From NCBI GenBank assembly GCA_033675545.1, contig JAWDGP010006468.1:423501-487500 (forward strand): a DNA stretch of 64,000 nt. Reading direction: 5' to 3'. Below the pieces are notes generated by a model. The model ran no database searches. It saw only the letters and a program-made list of their open reading frames with translations, and had not been told where the DNA came from. This DNA comes from Elysia crispata. Taxonomy: Eukaryota > Mollusca > Gastropoda > Plakobranchidae. This document shows, piece after piece, positions 10,874 through 37,990 of the stretch. The stretch's first letter is position 1; each line of letters starts with the position of its first letter. Both the position numbers and the translations under genes were made by a program.

Positions 10874-13701
10874 CACTCTCTCTCTCTTTCTCTCTCTCTC
10901 TTTCTCTCTCTCTCTCTCCCTCTCTCTTTCTCTTTCTCTCTCTCCCTCTCTCTCTCTGTCTGTCTGTCTGTAATATTTTCAAACTTTTATTATAACTTTC
11001 TTCAAACCTCTGACGCCTAAGTGCTTTGAGTTTATTCACGTCAGAATATTAAAAGCATATTGTAATAATCTTTTTTTTTTTTTTGTTATTGGAAATGATT
11101 GTGAACACCAAAAGTTAGTAACGGGCCGTTGATAAAGTCCGCACAGAGAAACTTTTGATTGTTTCCTCTATATGCTACTTAACGATCTATCACAACAAGA
11201 TCTGCAAACTTCATGGAGCTTTTGGTTGCGTTCAGATTCTAAGTGCTGCTCCATATTTAACAGTGTTGGTTTGAGGCTTCTAAGTAGATAGTGCAGAGTG
11301 TCATTTACGGGTAGTTCGTGCAGACTCGAGCGTGTGGAATTATTTTAAAAAATCATATAAAATCAAAGAAAAACTCTTTGCACTTGAAACTTTGACAAGT
11401 TCTTTATATAAATCTTTTAAATATCGGGAAACAATTTTTAAGCGATAAAATTGTTTCACTTTTGAAATATTCCTATTAAACTGAGGTGTTACGAAAATCA
11501 AGACTTTTTTCTGTTCTTTTACTAGAAGTATGAAGATTCACCTGCACCATCTAAACACATTATAATTGAGAGATAAAAAATATAGCGTTGTATTCAGGAC
11601 AATTTCAGCTTTAAAATGATTATTTGTTTGACATACTTAATCAGTTAATGTTAATAAGGCCAGATTTATTACGATGCAAAAACAAGTAAAAAATCCCAAA
11701 ATTAGATTTAACGGCAGTGCACCGTCATGCACGGGCACACACGGTTGTAGCCTGCCTGACAGGTGATTGATCACCGATCCGCCCACTAACTGCGGGCGTC
11801 TGAGGCAGGGCCTGGAAGCAAACTAAGTTGCCGCTTTTTGGTCTGTTTTAACAGCCGTGAGGGGCGTGGCACTTGCCCGTCAGTTGAAATAATCTAAACA
11901 GACGAATCAGAGTATCAGTGAAATAAGATATAAGCCTCAGACCTATAGGTCCACATTGGCTTATTTACATTTATGCGATGTTATACGCTCTGTTGGGCCT
12001 CCCTGTAAGGACACGTTGTATCTTCTCAAGAAATAAACGTAATAAACCCACTCGAGGGAGGGGCCAAAAATTGACATGACAACCAAAACATGGTGTTCAT
12101 TTGAGATTTGAAACCAATGATGCTACAGTCCACTTCAAATTCAATCTCAAGAGTCTTTGTATTACATGTACTGTAGGTGAGGTGCTAAGTGGTATGGGCC
12201 ATGTGTTAGCACCCATTGCATCAGCTTCCCAGCATGAGTTGGCGCCTTGGTTTGTTACAGCTGTAGTTTGGGACCTACGTATCAGCCTGATAATTTTAAA
12301 GCTTATTACTGATGATGTAAAAAATTCAAGCGTATTTTATAATTGTTTGTAGACAATTCTATTTTGTTTCTAAATATACTATCAGTAAAATTAAAATACG
12401 AAGATATAGAACAATGATGCAATTTACTGGCTGGTTTTTCTGCTTACTAAATTTCTCCCTCATACCCTCCCCTTCCAAAAAAGGATGAATAGGTGAACTT
12501 GAGAGGTATTTGGTTTTTGAGTAAGTGTGAAAATAGGGATATGAGTACTGAATTTTTTCTTTGATGCTTGTTGGTTGCATTACGTTTGTATTAGATGAAA
12601 GGCACTCATGAAATTGACTTGATGGGCCGTCCTGATTGGCTCAAGGGCTTTGCTTTGTGGATCATGATTGGCGCAAAATAGCTCATAGTGGTCAGATTGG
12701 TCATCTTGCAAAGCTTGAAATATACTAGCAATCTAGGGGAACTTATGATAAGCTTTATCGATAAAAATTGTCTTGAAAAGATGTATCCTATATTTTATTG
12801 TGGTATAGCTGATAAAAAAAAATCTCTTGCTAAACAAACTGCATAATTAAATTCATCATCAAAGTTCTCCACAATTTGCTGTACAAGCTTGAACATTTAC
12901 AATTTAGGCCTAAAGAAATTCTCAAGAGCTTTTTCTTTGAATCCGCCATATACATATATGGATGCTTCTAATGCAAGGCAGTCTTTGTTCATCGAAATTT
13001 ATGCTTTCTACTACAGTACTAGATCTAGATCTAGATATCTAGTATTAGTAGTCCAAGAATAGATTCAAAACTTGATGTCATGGTTTAAATTTACCTTAGG
13101 CTTTGTATTGATATCATATACAGAGAAATTATTTGGTATGAATAATCTAGTGTTAATACACTTAGGCTACGAGATAAAGGTTAGCCTTTATAAATAGGAT
13201 AATCTGTCAGTTTTGTTTTTCAGACTTTGCTGATGCCTGAATAATCTTGATATCCAGTTTACAAACTAGATCTAGATCTACATCTAGACTCTATATTATA
13301 TGGTCATAATACTCATATAGTTACTTTCGTTAGATAGTCAGCTCTAAATTAAATCTAAAATAAATATTTTAAAGACATGAATTAATAACACTATTTAAAA
13401 GCAGCTCCAGGCCATCACATGTAGAAGAAAGAAAGCGCCGGGCATTGAGGAGGCTTAGAACAAGATCTAAATCTAGATCTAGATATCTAGACTAGATCTA
13501 GATTAGGTCTGAACAGATATATAACAACTCTATTTCGATGAGCGATATGTTAAATACATAACAATATAAATGCTGTTTAAGCGATACCTTTTTGCAGTTT
13601 TTCAATAGCCATGTTCGAACTGGGTCGAACTGTGCGATAGTTTCCTGAGAATCAAAGAATTTGGTGTTTGGTCCACCGTCTTTCTTTCTCTGAAGCGCCA
13701 T
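103..13701 (-). CDS. SMARCC: SMARCC1/2 orthologue (BAF155/BAF170), SWI/SNF core subunit; 5' 13 exons, 3' part off window
   Basis: Scaffold subunit of nuclear SWI/SNF (BAF) ATP-dependent chromatin remodelling complexes. Coding exons in transcript order: 13588-13701, 9224-9343, 8563-8648, 7402-7664, 6767-6836, 6256-6328, 5635-5712, 5336-5389, 4055-4155, 2635-2762, 1917-2002, 1175-1443 (or -1536) and 103-216. All have GT/AG borders and compatible phases, giving about 520-550 residues. The start ATG at 13701 opens [12 protein letters not shown], matching vertebrate SMARCC N-termini; an in-frame stop lies upstream, so no longer start exists. Recognisable blocks are the N-terminal BRCT/chromo-like module ([39 protein letters not shown]), a basic nuclear-localisation-like segment ([17 protein letters not shown]), an acidic stretch ([13 protein letters not shown]) and the SWIRM domain. 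The SANT domain, leucine zipper and proline-rich tail should lie left of base 1. Whether it equals SMARCC1 or SMARCC2 is not meaningful, since most invertebrates have one copy. Confidence 0.95.
1443..1536 (-). promoter_or_regulatory. Two candidate 3' splice sites for SMARCC exon 12, both in frame
   Basis: Exon 12 can begin at 1443 (after acggcag) or at 1536 (after attttcag). Both are phase 0 and the intervening 93 bases are open, so they would add or remove 31 residues. Between the two AGs there is no other AG and a long pyrimidine-rich stretch, as expected for a distant branch point serving the 1443 site. The segment coded only by the longer form (including FLLPHAQ and WIPPPPRQ) looks unlike the conserved protein. 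I favour 1443; transcript reads would settle it. Confidence 0.45.
6532..6681. repeat. Perfect 75-bp tandem duplication in SMARCC intron 5
   Basis: Two adjacent copies of a 75-base unit beginning ACTTGAATATGAAACGG. The copies (6532-6606 and 6607-6681) look identical, which suggests a recent duplication or an assembly artefact. It lies in the intron between exons 6767-6836 and 6256-6328 and affects no splice site. Confidence 0.9.
10108..11859 (+). mobile_element. Non-autonomous Chapaev-like (CMC) DNA transposon, copy A
   Basis: This 1752-bp element in SMARCC intron 1 is repeated in inverted orientation at 59657-61243. Its termini are CACAGCTGTTAA at the left and TTAACAGCCGTG at the right, an imperfect 12-bp inverted repeat. 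A second shared block (GCGGCA followed by TAGTTTGC) lies 16-25 bases in at each end. It is flanked by a perfect 4-bp target-site duplication, AGGG (10104-10107 and 11860-11863). CAC termini with a 4-bp duplication are features I associate with the Chapaev branch of the CMC superfamily. No long ORF is present, so mobilisation would need a transposase supplied elsewhere. A TC microsatellite at 10838-10970 enlarges this copy. The family name is inference; the termini and duplication are seen directly. Confidence 0.8.
10838..10970. repeat. (TC)n then (TCTG)n microsatellite inside transposon copy A
   Basis: About 130 bases of interrupted CT dinucleotides end in four TCTG units. The flank GCGGGGCGT...AGAGCTC is also present in copy B (near 60545), where only a few AGAG/TCAGAGCTC bases stand in place of the tract. 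The expansion is therefore specific to this copy. The serine/leucine ORFs it creates are not genes. Confidence 0.95.
11860..13018. other. Remainder of SMARCC intron 1; no gene seen
   Basis: Between the transposon and the AGATCTAG-rich zone I see no conserved coding sequence. The longest open stretch (12101-12352) has no recognisable domain and ordinary intronic composition. Confidence 0.5.
13019..13506. repeat. AGATCTAG-rich palindromic clusters in SMARCC intron 1
   Basis: Three short runs of overlapping CTAGATCTAGATCTAG-type palindromes occur around 13019-13042, 13266-13290 and 13458-13506. They lie just downstream of the first coding exon (13588-13701) in the direction of transcription. 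A similar group lies at 63381-63532 by the start of WDSUB1, and shorter ones occur near 16495, 20400, 39580 and 46570. They could be simple-sequence drift or a lineage-specific motif. Confidence 0.75.
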
Positions 13702-14196
13702 TTTGATTTCTATTTCTGAGCGTGGGCAGCTACGGGCAGAATTATAATTTTGACTTTGATTCACTCAAAAATAAAATACCATGCACTCTCTATTACAATG
13801 ATATGGATGATTGTTAAAATCAAGCATTAGATAATATATGATTTATTTGTACAAAATGTTCTTTTTATTTAATAAATCGCCAGCCACTATACTATTCAGT
13901 CCATAAGAGTTTGCCGGTTTACTGTAAGTCCTCTAATAAAATCATGAACCAATGAGCTGCATCGCAGCAGTAAATTGACAACGTGTATTTAAAGATGTGC
14001 CTTTGTGCTTTAACTCTTGCACAAATCAGTGGGGCGGAACGAATAAAATATAATTTCTACCAGCATTAGAGCTAAAAGAAAAAGTGCCATATTTTACATT
14101 AATTCTACAAAAAAAAAACAAAAAAAAAAAACAAGTATTAGTGAGTCGATATATTTTTTAATAAACTGTTTTTTTGTTTACCATCTAAGATATGGA
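13702..14196 (-). promoter_or_regulatory. Upstream region of SMARCC, presumed promoter and 5' UTR
   Basis: About 500 bases separate the SMARCC start codon from the tRNA gene. The sequence is AT-rich with A-runs near 14107-14133. No clear TATA box or CpG island is visible, so the region is assigned by position only. Confidence 0.35.
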
Positions 14197-14268
14197 GGGG
14201 ATGTGGCTCAGTGGTAGAGCGTTCGCTTTGCATGTGAAAGGCCCCGGGTTCGATCCCCGGCATCTCCA
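14197..14268 (+). tRNA. trnA-TGC: tRNA-Ala (anticodon TGC)
   Basis: A complete 72-base cloverleaf. The acceptor stem GGGGATG pairs with CATCTCC (one G-T), followed by discriminator A. The D arm is GCTC...GAGC, the anticodon stem TTCGC/GTGAA has loop TTTGCAT, and the anticodon TGC lies at 14229-14231. The T arm is CCGGG-TTCGATC-CCCGG. The A box and B box (GGTTCGATCCC) are intact and the 3' CCA is not encoded, as usual for a nuclear tRNA. There is no intron. It should be transcribed by RNA polymerase III from its internal promoter and deliver alanine. Confidence 0.97.
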
Positions 14269-14273
14269 TTTTT
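14269..14273 (+). terminator. Pol III terminator of the tRNA-Ala gene
   Basis: A run of five T residues directly follows the discriminator base, the standard RNA polymerase III stop signal. Confidence 0.85.
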
Positions 14274-15001
14274 AATTTCCATTTTGATAATTTACTTAAC
14301 ATGTTTTACCTCAATGTTTTTTTTTTTCTCCTTTGTTTATCTCTCTTATCTCTAGCTCTCTATCCGCGCCCCCCCCCCCGTTTTTCTCTCTCTCTCTATC
14401 TATCTGTATAGCTAAATAAGGAGACAGTTGAAATTTTCAAAAAGAAAAGCAGTTTGACTGCAAGTTTTTTAGAACACATTATCTTTTAGATTGAGACATT
14501 TCATTAATCCACTTTCTACAATCAGGTTAAACTAAAACCTTTGATCTAAATGGATCAATTATTTAAAGTTTTGCTCATCGCACGTTACTTATTCATGCTC
14601 ACCGGCCTCTTTTTTTTTGGTTTATCTATTACCCCAGATGCCTTTTACATACCATGTATATTCATCAAAATTAATGTTTTATTTAATTCACACACTCATG
14701 TAGGCAAACACAGCCATAGAGTTATTATTATTATAATGAAAAGTCTTACGATGTCTTGGCATGCAACACTGGTGTTTCAAATCGAAGTCAAAGCTGTTGT
14801 CCTCCTCCATCCTCCTCATGCATGTGAAGAGATGTGATCACATTGCGACCGTATAATTCTACAAACTAGCTGTTTTCTGTCTCGGAAACTAACATTTTCT
14901 TGTAGGTTTTTTTTTTTTTTTTTTTTTGCATGTGGACAAAATGGAAAAAAAATCCTCCTCTTTAATCCTCTTTTGTTTAGACTTGGTTAAGTTTGGAGGA
15001 T

Positions 15002-15048
<47 letters not shown>

Positions 15049-15686
15049 TTTTTTTTCTTGTGCAGCGGTTGCATCTTCCTGATGTGTGTGGGTATCCATG
15101 GCGGGGCCCGTGTAATTTTCATACAATGTCACTCAGCATTGTGGCTGATCTCTAGTGGTTTAATCCAAAGCTGGGGTGTGTCTTGGTTGAATCAAGTTTT
15201 CAATTCGTGTTCTGTTTGCACTATGTAGGTGTCGTATTTTTTTTCGAGACTTTTCTTTCAACTATCGCTTTATGTATAAATTGTGCGCAGATCGTTTCTG
15301 CAGTGCTCTCCCCTTTAAAATTCAACTCAATGCGCTTAATTATACAATTTAAAATGTCATTCACAATTAACATGACATTGAAAAAAAAATGTTATTACTT
15401 AAAATGAAATCAGAAAAACGTTTATACATACAGGAACATGGTTCAACATTTAACTTAGCTAGATGGTGGAGCAAATGCATCTTAAGTAGATTTTTTAAAG
15501 TCTGTTATTAATTTGTGTTCCTCGGTTGCTGTGGTAGGCTGGTGCGTATTTTCGGTGTCACGGCACTGGAAGCTTTTTTCTCATACTTTTCAGTTCTAAT
15601 TTTTTTTTTTTTTTTTTACATTCAGAAGTTGTTATTTTTTTCTTTTTTTTTTCTTGTTTGTTTGTTTTAGGCAAGATTTCAACAGT
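14274..15686. other. Intergenic, low-complexity rich; no gene seen
   Basis: It contains a C-run with short CT and ATCT repeats (14366-14405), T-runs (14907-14928, 15600-15617) and an AT dinucleotide tract (15005-15046). ORFs here have no recognisable similarity and include repeat-coded residues. Confidence 0.5.
15005..15046. repeat. (AT)n microsatellite
   Basis: About 21 uninterrupted AT dinucleotides. Confidence 0.95.
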
Positions 15687-16205
15687 TTAATATATAGGCG
15701 CAGTGTCATTAAAACATTTCTTACAGAGAAACGAAGTCTTATAGCTAATGCGTGATTTTACTGGTAACCAGTGTAGATGTTTACAGAGAGGTGTTGTATG
15801 ATCCCATATTCTTTTTCCTGTTACCAACCTAGCAGCACTACTTTTGCATTTTTGTAACCTATACAGGCAGTCACTAGGTATGTTGAAATGTAACGAATTA
15901 CAAAAGTTCAGTCTTAAAAGAATAAAATCTAATGTGAGTCTCTTTTTTTGATGTTTGGGTCAGATATTATAGCAATTAAAGATACACTTAGATAGCTTAC
16001 AAATGTGACTTACATGAGACTCCATCGATAACTTATTATCTACATATACCCACACACACACACACACACACACACCAAGATTTTCGGCTTTAATAATAAA
16101 AGTTGCTGCATCCACTGCAATACTTTCGTGTTTTATACCATTGCCTTTCAGTTCATTTCGCACTCCGTTTTGTCACAATTAAGCTTTTTTTTTAACAATG
16201 GTTTG
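15687..16205 (-). mobile_element. LINE retrotransposon remnant: 3' end of a reverse-transcriptase ORF
   Basis: Read on the minus strand in shifting frames, this holds typical C-terminal blocks of non-LTR retrotransposon (CR1/L2/Jockey-like) reverse transcriptase. These are KLNCDKTEC, then ENLGV...YVDNKLSMESHVSHICK, then LLRLNFCNSL, SAARLVTGKRIWDHTTPL and LHWLPVKSRISYKTSF, ending at a TAA (15687-15689). The blocks need at least one frame change, an internal stop occurs in the upstream part, and a (CA)n tract interrupts the LGV-YVD motif. The copy is 5'-truncated and dead. The clade cannot be fixed from this fragment. Confidence 0.85.
16050..16074. repeat. (CA)n microsatellite inside the LINE remnant
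   Basis: About 12 CA units, read on the minus strand as alternating Val-Cys, sit between the LGV and YVD residues that are normally adjacent in this LINE motif. The tract therefore expanded after insertion. Confidence 0.9.
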
Positions 16206-16294
16206 ATAGTGGCAAGTTTGAAAGGTTTTGATAAACGCTTAAGGGCTCAGAGTCATTGATGATTTGAATGGCAGCATTATACAAATCATATTAC

Positions 16295-16389
16295 ACAAGT
16301 TGAAAAGCCCGCTCTTCGAACGAGCCCCTGCTATAAATTTAGCGAGGCCGGGGTACGGGTGCGTGGGTATTAAACGGGCTTTTACTTGG
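16295..16389. repeat. Short element with terminal inverted repeats, possible mini-MITE
   Basis: CAAGTTGAAAAGCCCG at the left and CGGGCTTTTACTTGG at the right form an imperfect inverted repeat about 95 bases end to end. They enclose a GC-rich core that itself contains the small hairpin GCTCTTCGAACGAGC. No second copy was seen in the window, so mobility is unproven. Confidence 0.4.
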
Positions 16390-16752
16390 TCTTGATATAA
16401 TTATACCCTTTTACTTACATGATCCACATATATGCCTCTACCTATCTATTTTTACCAAGGATCTATATATCTCTATAGTTCTGTACAAAGAATCTAGATC
16501 TAAATCTTAAATTCTTTTGAAATTCTAACCCTAAAAGTAAAAATTAAGCCTTGATATATCCAGGTCTAGATCTTAATTTTTTTTTGTATTTGAGTGTAGA
16601 TGTTGTTTTAATGTTTCTAGTTTATTTATATCCGCAAAAGATTATTTAACTCAGCTGATTTATTACCTTTTGGAACAATCCGTGAAGATCTATTGGATCA
16701 GTCGTACCTGAAAGAGTTTTAATGGTCAAAGAAAGAAACTCTGTTTGAAACA

Positions 16753-18609
16753 CAGTCCACAAGCAAGGAATTGAATATCGGTAGCTCACAGTTCTCAGTT
16801 AAGCGATCGAATGTCGGTAGTGAACAAGCAAGCGATTTAATGTTTGTAGTACTATAGTCAACGAGCAAACGACTGAATGTCGGCAACACAGTTCATATAC
16901 AAGCGATTGAATATTAGCAGCACAGTTCCTAAACAAGCGATTGAATGTCGGCAACACAATTCATAAACAAGCGATTGAAATGTCGGCAGCACAGTTCATA
17001 AACAAGCGATTGAATGTCGCAACACAGTTCATAAACAAGCGATTGAAATGTCGGCAGCACAGTTCATAAACAAGCGATTGAATGTCGCAACACAGTTCAT
17101 AAACAAGCGATTGAAATGTCGGCAGCACAGTTCCTAAACAAGCGATTGAATGTCGACAACACAGTTCATAAACAAGCGATTGAATATTAGCAGTACAGTT
17201 CATAAACAAGCGATTGAAATGTCGGCAGCACAGTTCCTAAACAAGCGATTGAATGTCGGCAACACAGTTCATAAACAAGCGATTGAATATTAGCAGTACA
17301 GTTCATAAACAAGCGATTGAATATTAGCAGTACAGTTCATAAACAAGCGATTGAATATTAGCAGTACAGTTCATAAACAAGCGATTGAAATGTCGGCAGC
17401 ACAGTTCATAAACAAGCGATTGAATGTCGCAACACAGTTCATAAACAAGCGATTGAATATCGCAGCACAGTCCATAAACAAGCGATTGAATATCGTCAGC
17501 ACAATCCATAAACAAGCAATTGAAATGTCGGCAGTACAGTCCTTAAACAAATGATTGAATATTAGCAGCACAGTTCATAAACAAGCGATTGAATATTAGC
17601 AACACAGTTCATAAACAAGCGATTCAAATGTTAGCAACACAGTTCATAAACAAGCGATTGAATATTAGCAGCACAGTTCATAAACAAGCGATTGAATATT
17701 AGCAACACAGTTCATAAACAAGCGATTGAAATATCGGCAGCACAGTTCATAAACAAGCGATTGAATGTCAGCAACACAGTTCATAAACAAGCGATTGAAT
17801 ATCGTCAGCACAATCGATAAACAAGAAATTGAATATCGTCAGCACAATCCATAAACAAGCAATTGAAATGTCGGCAGTACAGTCCATAAACAAATGATTG
17901 AATATTAGCAGCATAGTTCATAAACAAGCGATTGAATATTAGCAACACAGTTTATAAACAAATGATTGAATATTAGCAGCACAGTTCATAAACAAGCGAT
18001 TGAATATTAGCAACACAGTTCATAAACAAGCGATTGAAATGTTAGCAACACAGTTCATAAACAAGCGATTGAATATCGTCCGCACAATCCATAAACAAGC
18101 AATTGAAATGTCGGCAGTACAGTCCATAAACAAATGATTGAATATTAGCAGCACAGTTCATAAACAAGCGATTGAATATTAGCAACACAGTTCATAAACA
18201 AGCGATTGAAATGTTAGCAACACAGTTCATAAACAAGCGATTGAATATCGTCAGCATAATCCATAAACAAGCAATCGAAATGTCGGCAGTACAGTCCATA
18301 AACAAATGATTGAATATTAGCAACACAGTACATAAACAAGCGATTGAAATGTTAGCAACACAGTTCGTAAACAAGCGATTGAAATGTAGCAACACAGTTC
18401 ATAAACAAGCGATTGAATTTTAGCAGCACAGTTCATAAACAAGCGATTGAATATCGTCAGCACAATTCATAAACAAGCGATTGAATATCGTCAGCACATT
18501 CAACAAAAAGCGATTGAATATCGTCAGCACAGTCCATAAACAAGCGATTGAATATTATTAGCAGTCAAACAATTGAGTGTTTGAAGCACAGTCCACATGC
18601 AAAGGAATT
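16753..18609. repeat. Satellite array of about 34-bp units, roughly 50 copies
   Basis: The tandem array has the core ATAAACAAGCGATTGAA, followed by a variable linker (ATATTAGCAG, ATGTCGGCA, ATGTCGCA or ATATCGTCAG) and CACAGTTC. Unit length varies between 33 and 35 bases, so no frame persists and the short ORFs in it are shadows. Edges are degenerate (16753-16880 and 18541-18609). A distinctive variant pair with AATCC and AAATGATT recurs near 17493, 17837, 18077 and 18249, spacings close to 10, 7 and 5 units, which indicates higher-order duplication. It lies between SMARCC and KANSL1 with no known role. Confidence 0.95.
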
Positions 18610-18772
18610 GGAATTCTGGAATAAAATTGTTGCAGAACTAGGGTTTGGTCATTAGAACATTTTTCAAAAGAATTTTCAGGTCCATTTCTTTTTTCATCCC
18701 GCGTTTACTTTTTATTTTATGACTAATTGAACATCGACCGTGTGAATTATTGTACTTCGCGCTTTTAATTAA

Positions 18773-19056
18773 CAGTGACTGTGTGACTATTGCTCGTGCT
18801 ATGATATATAACCTGTCAGGTGAATACTGACTATGCGACGTGATATGATTATTTCCTGTCAGCTGAATAGTGACTATGCGACGTGCTGTGGTATATTACC
18901 TGTCAGTTGAAGAGTGACTATGCGACGTGCTATGGTATATAACCTGTCAGTTGAATAGTGGCTATGCGACGTGCTGTGGTATTTAACCTATCATTGAATA
19001 GTGGCTATGCGATTTGTTATGCTATATAACCTGCCAGGTGAATAGTGATTCTGAGA
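18773..19056. repeat. 44-bp tandem repeat, about six diverged copies
   Basis: The unit contains CCTGTCAGTTGAATAGTG, ACTATGCGACGTG and CTATGGTATATAA. Outer copies are more diverged than inner ones. It follows the 34-bp satellite after about 160 bases but shares no obvious sequence with it. Confidence 0.85.
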
Positions 19057-19574
19057 CAATACTATTGTTAGTCATCAGTTATCAGTTGAGCATTCAATTT
19101 GCATAAGTATGAGAACCATGGGGGAAAGACTCTAGAGCTACAAGCTTTGTCACACGTATATGTGATTTTATCCTTCTAGTTTTACCTTGAATTTATTAGC
19201 CTTTTTTTTCACAATGTGTTTGATGAGCGAAAATCGTGCGACTCTCAACTATTGATAATAGTGCTTCCTTTCGTAAAAAAATGGGAAGCCTGATACGGTT
19301 TTTTTTTTTTTTTTTTTTCTTTTTCAAACAGTCATAGAGCTTCTGAGCAGATAATATAGTAATGGGGAAAAGAAAGAGTTTTATCTCAAGTGCTACTCTG
19401 TTTCAAAACATCTTTGATAATAGAGTCTTACAGTAGCTGTGTATCTATCTCATTATCTCTGTCTTCTGCTACTTCTTATATCTCTCCTTCTTCCCCTCTC
19501 GTCTGTCCCCGAAATCGTCGGCTTTACCTCTCTCTTATTATCTAATACTCGTCTGTGTGTAGGTCTGTCTGTCA

Positions 19575-19687
19575 GTATGTATGTATGTATGTATGTATGT
19601 ATGTATGTATGTATGTATGTATGTATGTATGTATGTATGTATGTATGTATGTATGTATGTATGTATGTATGTATGTATGTATATATG
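19575..19687. repeat. (ATGT)n microsatellite
   Basis: About 27 uninterrupted ATGT units ending in ATATATGT. All three forward frames read as Met-Tyr-Val-Cys repeats and are not genes. Confidence 0.97.
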
Positions 19688-20934
<1,247 letters not shown>

Positions 20935-21396
20935 CACGTGGTCCCTCTGTTATGTTATGAGACAAGGCTAAGCAAGGCAGGCTAAGCTAGCCTTAGATGC
21001 CCTAGGACTAGGAGTTACATGTCGATCTAGCAGAATTAAATCTGGCTATGTTACTTTTTAAGCAGTGTTCGCACAGTGTAATATCATCTGCACGGTGTAT
21101 TGACGAGATAAACGAAAGTGGATTTAAACTTATTTCACGTTAGCTATCAGAACGGGAAATTACATTGATGTTTTTCAAGTCACGTGTTTATTTTTAGCAT
21201 ACTGCTGTGGGTGCTGTTGTGGGCCTGCCCTAGTTTATGGCCGAATTGACGGCGTGCTTTTCCGCATCGTTTTTTTTTTTTTTATATATATAATTTTGTT
21301 TTAGGTCAATTACTTAAATTGCTTGAACCCTAGGCATTTATCATTATGTCCTTTGAGTATCGATCTAAACGCGAAGCAGCATTTTGACTTTCTTAT
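20935..21396 (+). promoter_or_regulatory. Presumed KANSL1 promoter and 5' UTR, with two CACGTG E-boxes
   Basis: Two canonical CACGTG E-boxes lie at 20935-20940 and 21181-21186, within 0.5 kb of the KANSL1 start. A T-run followed by TATATATA occurs at about 21271-21290. An in-frame TGA at 21385-21387 bounds the coding region. The transcription start cannot be placed from sequence alone and the factor binding is inference. Confidence 0.3.

Positions 21397-37990
<16,594 letters not shown>

Noticed and set aside
16883..18557. Regular repeats with short variable linkers resemble a CRISPR array
   Set aside because: The genome is clearly eukaryotic, linkers are only about 8-11 bases and recur among four types, and no cas genes exist. 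It is a satellite.
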